DNA from: Clostridia bacterium
GTDB taxonomy: Bacteria > Bacillota > Clostridia > Oscillospirales > CAG-272
Reading direction: 5' to 3'
DNA length: 64,000 bases
Assembly: GCA_017464805.1 (NCBI GenBank)
Contig: JAFTYE010000002.1
Location: 46,297-110,296, forward strand
The notes under the pieces were generated by a model. The model was not told where the DNA came from, searched no databases, and saw only the letters and a list, made by a program, of their open reading frames with translations. Shown here in pieces: positions 34,826 to 42,141 of this stretch (position 1 is its first letter; each line of letters starts with the position of its first letter). A program made the translations under genes and the position numbers.

Positions 34826-34857
34826 AAAATTTATAAAAAGAACTGTCGGGGGAGTAT

Positions 34858-35064
34858 ATGACCGTTTACAAAAGACTTCGAGATTTGAGAGAGGACCACG
34901 ATCTCACGCAGCAGGATATTGCCGATCTGCTGAAAGCCACCAAGCAACAGGTCAACAAAGGGGAGCGCGGAGATCAAATAATGGGAATCGATAAATACAT
35001 CGTCCTCGCGCGGTATTACGGCGTCAGCCCGGATTATCTGGCAGGGCTGACAGAGGAGCCATAA
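34858..35064 (+). CDS. Xre-family regulator D, partner of DUF6809-like gene B
   Basis: This 68-residue protein has a compact HTH: LRDLREDHDLTQQDIADLLK, then ATKQQVNKGERGDQIMGIDKYIVLARYYGVSPDYLAGL. It starts behind GGGGGAGTAT. It is the divergent partner of DUF6809-like gene B and probably binds the palindrome at 34781-34797. It differs clearly from regulators A-C in sequence and size, so the partnership with DUF6809-like genes is conserved across unrelated HTH proteins. Confidence 0.86.
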   Translation: MTVYKRLRDLREDHDLTQQDIADLLKATKQQVNKGERGDQIMGIDKYIVLARYYGVSPDYLAGLTEEP

Positions 35065-35070
35065 AAAGAG

Positions 35071-35110
35071 CCCCGTGTGTCGCGTTTGCGACACACGGGG
35101 TGGTTTTTTT
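35071..35110. terminator. Terminator with the GTGTGT stem, copy 2
   Basis: A 13-bp perfect stem (35071-35083 with 35088-35100), GTTT loop and a T7 run at 35104-35110. It separates regulator D from the convergent sialidase gene. Confidence 0.92.
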
Positions 35111-35114
35111 CGTT

Positions 35115-36068
35115 TTACAGCGGGATTTTCACGAAGCGCAGCTCGCCATCCTCGGCGAGCACGCCGCGCTCGTAGAGCACAAACAGCTCTGTGTCCGACG
35201 CGGCGATATCGGCGTAACCGCCGACCCCGTCCACGGGGATCGTGCGGCAAACAGTGGCAAAGCCGTCGCGGCTCGCCTTGACGGTCAGCCCCTCTCGCAC
35301 CGTTCGATTTTCACAATTGACGTGATAGAGCACGCCCCCCACCGCAACCATGCTTCCCTGACACACGGGGTCGGGCAAACGCTCGCACAGGCGGGGCTTC
35401 TCCCAGCCGCTCACGCCGTCGCTTGAGCAGGCGATCGCGCGCATTCTTTCTTCGTTTTCGTTGCGGACAGACATGACCACACGCCCGTCCGCGTCCACCG
35501 CCAACGCACTTTCACTGGGGTTGACCAGCTCCGCACCGTCCGGCAACTCGCCCACACACCAGCTCTCTCCGCCGTCCTCGGAGTACAGCGTCCCCACAAG
35601 GGACGGACGGTGTGCGTGCGCGTCCTCACGGTTATAAGCGAACCAGATCGGAACGATCAGCCGCCCGCCGTGGAAAATGCCGTGCCCCGGGCCGATCGCC
35701 CGCGCGTTCCAGAAGAAATCCGCGCCACGAACCGCGACGGCCTGCGGTGCGCCGAAGCTCCGTCCGCCGTCCACGCTTTCGGCAAGGAAAATCTCCCGAT
35801 AATTCTCGCAAAAGAGGAGCAAAACCCGAGAGCCGTCGGCAAACAGCACGGGGTTGTTGAGGGTCTTCCCCTCTCCGCAAATGAGTGCGATCGTTTCCCA
35901 GCTCTCGCCGTCATTCTCACTGCACTGAACCTTGATATCGATATCCGCCCAATCGGAGTCCGAGCCGCGCCGACACTCGTAGGCCGCGACAAGCACCCCC
36001 GCCGCCGTGCGTACCAGCGCAGGAATGCGGCAGGCGAAGTAGCCCTTGCGATTCTTTTCCAGCACCAT
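35115..36068 (-). CDS. Sialidase-like GH33 protein without signal peptide
   Basis: This 317-residue protein has the sialidase beta-propeller pattern: CRIPALV near 13 (the Arg-Ile-Pro box with the first active-site Arg) and Asp-box repeats SENDGESW (about 50), SVDGGRSF (about 98) and SEDGGESW (about 165). Other exo-sialidase active-site positions were not mapped. There is no signal peptide, so it would act inside the cell on imported sialyl-oligosaccharides or on a released anhydro form. It follows nanA by 3 bases and is clearly co-transcribed. An intramolecular or non-sialic specificity is possible. Confidence 0.8.
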   Translation of the reverse strand: MVLEKNRKGYFACRIPALVRTAAGVLVAAYECRRGSDSDWADIDIKVQCSENDGESWETIALICGEGKTLNNPVLFADGSRVLLLFCENYREIFLAESVDGGRSFGAPQAVAVRGADFFWNARAIGPGHGIFHGGRLIVPIWFAYNREDAHAHRPSLVGTLYSEDGGESWCVGELPDGAELVNPSESALAVDADGRVVMSVRNENEERMRAIACSSDGVSGWEKPRLCERLPDPVCQGSMVAVGGVLYHVNCENRTVREGLTVKASRDGFATVCRTIPVDGVGGYADIAASDTELFVLYERGVLAEDGELRFVKIPL

Positions 36069-36071
36069 GGC

Positions 36072-36947
36072 TTACAGACCTCGCACGAAGGGTACGATCT
36101 CGGTGGCGATGAGCTTTTTCTGATCGTCCGTCGGCTCGCCGAAGGGGTGGCGACAGATGCCGAAGTCCATGCCAAGCTGACAAAGCACCTCTTTTTCGGC
36201 GGCCATCACGCCAATCTTGCACAGAACGGCAATGATGCGGTTGGCCTCCTTTTGCACCTCCTGTGCCTCGGCGATGCGACCCTCACGAAAGAGCTGTTCG
36301 ATCAGAACAAACTTGTCGGCCATAAAGTTGTAGGTGCTGCCGATGCCGCCGTCCGCACCCATCGCAAGGCCGCACAAAAACATCTCGTCAAAGCCGTTAT
36401 ATACCAGCTTGTCGGCAAAAATCGTCTTACACTGCTCCATGGTAAAGAAGTCGTTTGAGGTGTACTTGATGCCTGCGAAGCGGTCATCTGACAAAAAGGC
36501 CGCCATCTCGGAAACGCCCATATTCACGCCCGAGAAGGCGGGAAAATGGTAGACCAGCATGGGTAGCTCGGCCGACGCCTGCACGCGGAGGTAATACTGC
36601 TTGATCTCCTCAAAGCTGAACTTGTAGTAGAAGGGCGCGACCGAGGACACCATGTCGTAGGACAGCTCGCGCGCACGGCGGGCAAGCGTGGTGGCCACGC
36701 GCTCGTCGATCGAACCGACGTGGGCGATCAGGGTGGCAGCGGGGGCTTCCTCCCGCACAAGTTCCATGATGCGCCCGCGCTCCTCGGTGGACAGCATGAA
36801 GGCCTCGGCAGTGCTGCCGCCGACGTAAAAGCCGCGCACACCGAGTGAAAGGTTGTGTCTGACCAGCTGACGAAGCACGGCCTCGTTCACGCGGTCCCCC
36901 TTGTCAAAGGGGGTAAGCAATGCGGTAAAAATGCCCTTGCATTTCAT
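36072..36947 (-). CDS. nanA: N-acetylneuraminate lyase
   Basis: This 291-residue TIM-barrel aldolase of the DHDPS family splits sialic acid into N-acetylmannosamine and pyruvate. The NanA marks are visible: GGSTAEAF near 43, YHFPAFSG near 133, Schiff-base lysine in GIKYTSND near 160, YNGFDEM near 185 and GADGGIGSTYN near 196. It is the first gene of the operon with the sialidase-like gene and is divergent from an AraC regulator. It lacks nanE/nanK next door, so ManNAc processing is encoded elsewhere. Confidence 0.9.
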   Translation of the reverse strand: MKCKGIFTALLTPFDKGDRVNEAVLRQLVRHNLSLGVRGFYVGGSTAEAFMLSTEERGRIMELVREEAPAATLIAHVGSIDERVATTLARRARELSYDMVSSVAPFYYKFSFEEIKQYYLRVQASAELPMLVYHFPAFSGVNMGVSEMAAFLSDDRFAGIKYTSNDFFTMEQCKTIFADKLVYNGFDEMFLCGLAMGADGGIGSTYNFMADKFVLIEQLFREGRIAEAQEVQKEANRIIAVLCKIGVMAAEKEVLCQLGMDFGICRHPFGEPTDDQKKLIATEIVPFVRGL

Positions 36948-36979
36948 AAAAGAAGCTCCTTTTTCGGTGGTTTTTCTTC

Positions 36980-37007
36980 ATTATACAGTAAAATTTCGTG
37001 AAAACAA
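36980..37007 (-). promoter_or_regulatory. Promoter of nanA
   Basis: On the minus strand TTGTTT (37007-37002), 16 bp, TATAAT (36985-36980). Confidence 0.72.
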
Positions 37008-37037
37008 AGAGAAATATTGCTTACTTTTTTACTTTTC

Positions 37038-37066
37038 TTGCTTTTTTTGCGCGTTTGTGCTATACT
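37038..37066 (+). promoter_or_regulatory. Promoter of the AraC regulator gene
   Basis: TTGCTT (37038-37043), 17 bp, TATACT (37061-37066), 18 bases before the start codon. It is back to back with the nanA promoter. Confidence 0.72.
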
Positions 37067-37083
37067 TGTACCGAGGTGAAGCC

Positions 37084-37869
37084 ATGAAAAGCAAATTTTT
37101 ACGCGAACAGGGGCGCGACCCCCTTACGAAAATATGGCACCGCTCCAAGGACGCGATGCTGCTTTACGTCCACGCAGGGGACGGCCACGTGGTGGCGCGC
37201 GAACGGATGTGCCCCTTGCGCGCAGGCACGCTGTGCTTCATCGGCGGGGATGCCTATCACTACACCGTACCGAGCGACCCGACGGTCTACGATCGCAGCA
37301 AGCTGTTCCTGGACGGGGGCACGCTCCTTGCCCTGCTCTCCCTTTTGCCTGCCGCCAGCCCCCTGCACCGTTTTGCCGATGGGACGGCCGTCGCCTGCAC
37401 GCAGGTGAGCACGGAGGATTGCGGTGAGGTGGAGCATCTGTTCTCGCGCGCGGCCGCCCGGGCCGACACAGGCGGGGAGGCGGCGCGACTCTCGGCCTTT
37501 CTTTCGCTCCTTCTCTTTTTTGAGGGCGGCGGGGAGGAGCCCGTTACATCCCCAAAGACCCCTCTGCAAAGTGCAATCGAATACATCCACGCGCACGTGG
37601 CGAACGACTTGACGGTCGAGCAGATCTGCCGCGAAGCGCACGTAAGCAAATTCCACTTCTGTCGGCTCTTCAAGGAAACGATTGGGCTAACCGTGATGGA
37701 CTACGTCCTCTCCACCCGACTGCTCCAGGCCAAGACCCTACTCCGCACCACCACGCTCCCCATCGGAGAGATCAGCGAGCGTTGCGGCTTCAGCAGCATC
37801 TCCTACTTCTCCCGTGTCTTCCGTGCCGAGGAGGGCGTGTCCCCCCGCGCTTATCGGCGGGGAGAATGA
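37084..37869 (+). CDS. AraC-family regulator, probably of nanA-sialidase
   Basis: This 261-residue protein starts at ATG 37084 behind GAGGTGAAGCC. The longer frame lacks support. The N-terminal sensor half (about 1-150) is poorly conserved. The C-terminal two HTH motifs are clear: LTVEQICREAHVSKFHFCRLF near 175 and IGEISERCGFSSISYFSRVF near 225. It is divergent from nanA with overlapping control space, so it probably activates sialic-acid genes. A consensus promoter for the next gene lies just after its stop, so the polyol dehydrogenase is separately controlled. Confidence 0.87.
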   Translation: MKSKFLREQGRDPLTKIWHRSKDAMLLYVHAGDGHVVARERMCPLRAGTLCFIGGDAYHYTVPSDPTVYDRSKLFLDGGTLLALLSLLPAASPLHRFADGTAVACTQVSTEDCGEVEHLFSRAAARADTGGEAARLSAFLSLLLFFEGGGEEPVTSPKTPLQSAIEYIHAHVANDLTVEQICREAHVSKFHFCRLFKETIGLTVMDYVLSTRLLQAKTLLRTTTLPIGEISERCGFSSISYFSRVFRAEEGVSPRAYRRGE

Positions 37870-37928
37870 AAAAGGTCCTCTTTTTTTGCAATTCCTTGCC
37901 CTTCCGGAAAAAACTCTTTCCTTGGTTG

Positions 37929-37957
37929 TTGACTTTTTTTAGAAAGGGTGCTATAAT
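37929..37957 (+). promoter_or_regulatory. Promoter of the zinc-dependent polyol dehydrogenase gene
   Basis: TTGACT (37929-37934), 17 bp, TATAAT (37952-37957), about 60 bp before the start. Confidence 0.85.
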
Positions 37958-38017
37958 TTCCCTTGATGAATACACGCAGCGGAGTTTTCCGCCATCCTAC
38001 CGAAAAGGAGAAAACAC

Positions 38018-39280
38018 ATGAAAACCAAAGCAGTCCGTATCTATGGCGCAAACGACATCCGCCTGGAGGAGTTCGAGCTTCCCGCGATTGGTGAGGACGA
38101 GATCCTTGCCAAGGTCGTATCCGACAGCGTATGCATGTCCACGCACAAGGCCGTTATGCAGGGCCCCAAGCACGCCCGTGTTCCCGATGACGTAGCCGAA
38201 AACCCCACCATCATCGGCCACGAGTTCTGCGGCGAGATCCTGGAGGTCGGCAAAAAGTGGCAGCATAAATATAAGGCTGGCGACCGCTTCACCGTTCAGC
38301 CCGCCCTCGGCTGGCAGGGCAAGCTGGATGCCCCCGGCTATTCCTACCGCTACGTGGGCGGTAACTCCCAGTACGTCGTAATCCCCAACGAGGTTATGGA
38401 GTGCAACTGCCTGCTTCGTTACGACAACGATGTCTATTTCTACGGCTCGCTTGCCGAGCCCGTATCCTGCATCGTGGCAGGCTACCACGTCAACTATCAC
38501 ACAAACAACAGCGTTCACGTGCACCAGATGGGCATCGTGGAAGGCGGTAACACCATCCTCATGGCCGCCGCAGGCCCGATGGGTCTTGGCGCGATCGACT
38601 ATGCCGTCCACTGTGACCGCAAGCCCGGTCTACTCGTTGTCACCGACATCGACAACGACCGCCTCGCGCGTGCCGCCTCGATCCTGACGGTCGAGGAAGC
38701 GGAAAAGAACGGCGTGAAGCTGGTCTACGTCAACACAAACGAGGTCGAGAACGCCCGCGATTACCTGATGGAGCTATCGGGCGGTAAGGGCTACGATGAT
38801 GCCTTCGTCTACGCACCCGTGAAGCCGGTCGTGGAGCTGGCCGACAGTGTACTGGGCTTTGACGGCTGCCTGAACTTCTTCGCAGGACCGACCAACACCG
38901 AATTCTCGGCCATGTTCAACTTCTACCGTGTACACTACGCCTTCACCCACATCTGCGGCAACACGGGCGGCAACACCGATGACATGATCGAGGCGGTCGA
39001 GATGATGAACAGCGGCAAGCTGAACCCCACCGCGATGATCACCCACGTCGGCGGTCTGGATGCCGTCATCGACACCGTTATCAATCTTGACAAAATCCCC
39101 GGCGGCAAGAAGCTGATCTACAACTTTATCTCCATGCCGCTTGTCGCTCTTTCCGACCTCGCGGAGCTTGGCAAGACCGATCCCATGTTCGCGGAGCTGG
39201 CCAAGATTGTGGAGCAGAACAACGGCCTGTGGTGCGCCGAGGCAGAGAAATATCTGCTCGCCAACGCAAAGCCGATCTAA
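38018..39280 (+). CDS. Zinc-binding medium-chain dehydrogenase, SorE-like
   Basis: This 420-residue medium-chain dehydrogenase has a zinc-site Cys in DSVCMSTHKAVMQGP near 38, IIGHEFCGEI near 68 and the nucleotide loop AAAGPMGLGAID near 190. It resembles L-sorbose 1-phosphate reductase (SorE) and other polyol-phosphate dehydrogenases in length and in its long insert near 130-180. It starts behind AAAAGGAGAAAACAC. With mtlD nearby on the opposite strand it suggests hexitol phosphate interconversion, but the substrate is not fixed by sequence alone. Confidence 0.78.
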   Translation: MKTKAVRIYGANDIRLEEFELPAIGEDEILAKVVSDSVCMSTHKAVMQGPKHARVPDDVAENPTIIGHEFCGEILEVGKKWQHKYKAGDRFTVQPALGWQGKLDAPGYSYRYVGGNSQYVVIPNEVMECNCLLRYDNDVYFYGSLAEPVSCIVAGYHVNYHTNNSVHVHQMGIVEGGNTILMAAAGPMGLGAIDYAVHCDRKPGLLVVTDIDNDRLARAASILTVEEAEKNGVKLVYVNTNEVENARDYLMELSGGKGYDDAFVYAPVKPVVELADSVLGFDGCLNFFAGPTNTEFSAMFNFYRVHYAFTHICGNTGGNTDDMIEAVEMMNSGKLNPTAMITHVGGLDAVIDTVINLDKIPGGKKLIYNFISMPLVALSDLAELGKTDPMFAELAKIVEQNNGLWCAEAEKYLLANAKPI

Positions 39281-39288
39281 ATCAACCA

Positions 39289-39316
39289 AAAAAGGAGAGC
39301 CTCGGCTCTCCTTTTT
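39289..39316 (+). terminator. Terminator of the polyol dehydrogenase gene
   Basis: A 13-bp stem of AAAAAGGAGAGCC with GGCTCTCCTTTTT around a two-base TC core, just after the stop. Confidence 0.88.
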
Positions 39317-39650
39317 CATTTCCTCGGATACAATTCGTCGAATTGCCGCCGCGCAGGATTTGCGTAGATAATCGGAGGTGCTCATCAAAATCCCGTCGGT
39401 CTCGTATAATGTGATCATACGAACGGCTTTGCCATATATTTTCATTTCACCGCACTCTTTATTGCAAAATCGCTTGAACGTAGAAACAAAGCGGGCAATT
39501 CCGGAATTTTGCGGCGTAGAGAAAGGATGCATCGTCTGCTTTGTGTGCATATCGTAAGAAAAAACGTTCCTCGTTCATCATCATTCGCGTCAGCAGCCGC
39601 ATCGTTTTTCTCGCAGGAAATTTTTTCCATACATATCCTTCTATCACCAA
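39316..39650 (-). pseudogene. Degenerate REP-associated tyrosine (Y1/IS200-type) transposase
   Basis: On the minus strand, pieces of a Y1 transposase are spread over several frames. They are FPARKTMRL (about 39600), FFLTICTQSRRC (about 39560), ARFVSTFKRFCNKE (about 39475), IWQSRSYDHIIRDRRDFDEHLR (about 39400) and YANPARRQFDELYPRK to the stop at 39316. The order is that of a REP-associated transposase, but the middle with the HUH motif is missing and at least three frameshifts occur. It is therefore a dead remnant between two sugar genes. The tail overlaps the terminator of the upstream gene. Confidence 0.8.
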
Positions 39651-39682
39651 AATCGGCAGAGGGTATCCTCTGCCGATTTTGG
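39647..39682. terminator. Terminator of mtlD
   Basis: A 16-bp perfect stem (39647-39662 with 39667-39682) directly downstream of the mtlD stop, with T runs on both strands. Confidence 0.92.
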
Positions 39683-39688
39683 TTAGTC

Positions 39689-40897
39689 TTAATAAATCTG
39701 CAACGAGCTGATGATCGCGCTCATGGGGGTGGCATCGGCTACCTGACGGTAGACGGCCTCGACGGTGGGCAGGAAGGAAGAATCCGCCTCCACACCACAG
39801 TAGGTTGCCAGGGCATGTGCCACGCCGTTTTGCTTGACGTCGGCCACCACCTCGGCAGAAGCCTCATCGCCCTCGGGGGCGAAGTGCAGCCCTGCCGCAA
39901 GACCTGCAAGGATCGTGACGGGTTTGATGCCGTGCTTTTCGCACAGGCGCGCCGCGCCCACGAAGCGATCGTTTGCGGAGAGCTTGCGCTTGGTGTCGCG
40001 GCCGACACGCTCAACGGTGTCGCCCAGCAGCTTGTTCTCAAAGCGGGAAATGAGGTTCTCGGAGAAGCAAAGCAGCTCCTCCAGCGGCACGCCGTACTCC
40101 TTCGAAAGAGCCCGGGAGGATTCGGTCAGGGCGCGCAAGGTCAACAGCTTGACCTCGGCATCCTTCGCGGCTTCCCAGATGTAGGTGTAGCCCTTGCGCG
40201 CGCCGAAGTAAGCGGTCAGCGCGTGGCTCATGTTGTGCATAAAGAGCTTACGGCGGATGAAGAAATCAAAGGGCGCGAAGGGCACCATATTCTCGATTGC
40301 GGGGACCTCGCCCTTGAAGGCGTTTTTGTCCACGGGCAGCTCGCAGTAAGGCTCGACACACACGGCAAGGGGATTCTTCTCAGCAATCTCCTTCGGGGTG
40401 GCGGGAACCATGCGACCGATGGACGGCTCGACCAGCGCGATATGCGCGTCAAAGTAGGCCTTTTCCGCGTCATTCAGGTTTTCCTTCACAAGACCTGCAA
40501 AGTACTTGTCCGCCTCAATCATGTTCTCGCAGATGATGACGTTGAGGGGAGCCTCGATGCCCTTCTCCATGCGGCGGCGCACACCACCCGCAAAGGGGGC
40601 GGCGATGAATTTCAGAATGTTGACGCCCACGGCGGTCGCCATGATATCGGCGGAGGCGATGGCCTCGGCGATGGCCTCATTGTCGCGGCCGTTCACACCG
40701 TGCACGCCCGTAACGAGGTATTCACGGTAATCGTCACCGTCCGTGATATACACGGGATACTGTCCATCGCTGTTGAGCTTGTCAATGACGGTCATGTTGA
40801 CGTCAATGAAGGAGATCTCGTAGCCCGACATGTGGAAGAGCTGACCGATGAAGCCGCGGCCGATGTTACCCGCGCCGTACATAATTGCCTGTTTCAT
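39689..40897 (-). CDS. mtlD: Mannitol-1-phosphate 5-dehydrogenase
   Basis: This 402-residue long-chain polyol dehydrogenase interconverts mannitol 1-phosphate and fructose 6-phosphate with NAD. The N-terminal nucleotide loop is YGAGNIGRGFIGQLF at 7-21. The central GVNILK and the catalytic Lys region near 210-220 (FIRRKLFMHNMSHALTAYFG) are in place. The length is typical. It starts behind AAAGGAACACAGC with its own promoter. No mannitol PTS genes are in the window, so mannitol may be a redox sink made from fructose 6-phosphate. Confidence 0.93.
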   Translation of the reverse strand: MKQAIMYGAGNIGRGFIGQLFHMSGYEISFIDVNMTVIDKLNSDGQYPVYITDGDDYREYLVTGVHGVNGRDNEAIAEAIASADIMATAVGVNILKFIAAPFAGGVRRRMEKGIEAPLNVIICENMIEADKYFAGLVKENLNDAEKAYFDAHIALVEPSIGRMVPATPKEIAEKNPLAVCVEPYCELPVDKNAFKGEVPAIENMVPFAPFDFFIRRKLFMHNMSHALTAYFGARKGYTYIWEAAKDAEVKLLTLRALTESSRALSKEYGVPLEELLCFSENLISRFENKLLGDTVERVGRDTKRKLSANDRFVGAARLCEKHGIKPVTILAGLAAGLHFAPEGDEASAEVVADVKQNGVAHALATYCGVEADSSFLPTVEAVYRQVADATPMSAIISSLQIY

Positions 40898-40953
40898 AAT
40901 GCTGTGTTCCTTTCGAAAATTTTCCCACGGGGGGAATGTGTCTTATCGGCATC

Positions 40954-40982
40954 ATTATACCACGCCCGCACGGCAAATGCAA
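40954..40982 (-). promoter_or_regulatory. Promoter of mtlD
   Basis: On the minus strand TTGCAT (40982-40977), 17 bp, TATAAT (40959-40954). Bases 40983-41124 hold only a short GC-rich palindrome (CCCCCCGGGAGGGGG near 41078) and no gene. Confidence 0.72.
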
Positions 40983-41124
40983 CCATTTTGAGGGCAAAAA
41001 CAGACAAAATTGTCAAGAGGAGCATGCCTTGTGCCTACATGGAAGGAAGGGCGAGCATCGCTCGTCTATCTTCAGCCCCCCGGGAGGGGGAGGTCCTGCC
41101 GACACTTCGGAACCTTATAAAAGC

Positions 41125-41156
41125 AAAAAAGCAACCGCCGCGGCGGTTGCTTTTTT
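41125..41156. terminator. Terminator of the AraC regulator gene
   Basis: A 16-bp perfect inverted repeat (41125-41140 with 41141-41156) with A6/T6 ends. Confidence 0.92.
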
Positions 41157-41167
41157 GTCTTGTGCTC

Positions 41168-42004
41168 TTACTTCTCCCCTTTTTCTCGGAGCGCGGCAAT
41201 CTCGCGCGGGTTTTTGCCGTAGTATTCGTGGAACTTACGGTAAAAGAGCGAGGGGGAACGGAAGCCCGTTTTCAGGATCACCTCACGGATCGGCATGTCT
41301 CCATCCCGCAAGAGATCATAGGCGTGCGACATCCGCACGTTCATGATATACTCGGAGATCGAGGTGCCGGTGAGACGGTGAAAGAGCGTGGACAGGTAGT
41401 TTGGGGTGTAGTGCAGGCATGCGGCCAACTCGTCGCGACTGATTTCCTCCCCGTAGTGCGAGTCGATGTGGAGCAGCACCGCACGGATGCTGTTGATCTG
41501 CGAATCGGTGCAGACAACCCCCTCACCGAGCGGCTTGGCACTGCCGTCCGCGACACATTCGCAAATGTACAAGAGCATAAGCTCGATCTTGCGGCGCACG
41601 GTCTGCAGGCGGTAGTGGGACTCGCGGTTGATCTCCCGCTCCAGCTCCTCGTACTTTTCGATAAGGGCGGCATGCGCCTTCTCGTCAAAGCGAAGAAGAA
41701 GCGGCGGCGAAAGGCTTTCCAGTACCTTCCGTACCTCCGTGGAGATCTCCTCCCGACAGAAGCCGAGCGTGTAATACAGCGCAGGCGACTCGGAAGGTGT
41801 TTCCAAACGGTGGAAATCATAGGGCGAAAGCAGGGTTAGACAACGGGGGATCAAGACGCTCTCTGCGCCATTAAGATTCTGGTGCACCTTGCCATCCATC
41901 AGCAGCTCTACTTCATAGTAGTCGTGCCAATGAATATCATTGTAGCAAAAATGCCGCTTGGAAGCCCAGAAGCGTTCTCCCTCCGGTTTGTTGCGTGTCA
42001 ACAA
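41168..42004 (-). CDS. AraC-family regulator next to the GH2 gene
   Basis: This 278-residue protein has an N-terminal cupin-like domain (YNDIHWHDYYEVELLMDGKVHQNLNG near 20-45) and the C-terminal HTH pair (ISRDELAACLHYTPNYLSTLF near 195, IREVILKTGFRSPSLFYRKF near 243). The start is TTG 42004, 7 bases after GGAGG; no ATG lies near. It follows the GH2 gene on the same strand with 137 bp between and probably controls it. The region 42005-42141 has no gene. Confidence 0.87.
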   Translation of the reverse strand: MLTRNKPEGERFWASKRHFCYNDIHWHDYYEVELLMDGKVHQNLNGAESVLIPRCLTLLSPYDFHRLETPSESPALYYTLGFCREEISTEVRKVLESLSPPLLLRFDEKAHAALIEKYEELEREINRESHYRLQTVRRKIELMLLYICECVADGSAKPLGEGVVCTDSQINSIRAVLLHIDSHYGEEISRDELAACLHYTPNYLSTLFHRLTGTSISEYIMNVRMSHAYDLLRDGDMPIREVILKTGFRSPSLFYRKFHEYYGKNPREIAALREKGEK

Positions 42005-42141
42005 GAAAACCCCTCCTTCCTATATTCTTTCACTCTTATTATAACAAAAGCGATATTGCAATTTGAATGGGAAAATTTCTTATTTTTCTTGCATTTTCTA
42101 CTCATCACTGCTTCCGTGTAGGACAATTTCGCAGTTAAAAA

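Noticed and set aside
38774-39550. A 258-residue minus-strand gene
   Set aside because: Its first part is one frame of the degenerate transposase and the rest is antisense to the polyol dehydrogenase.
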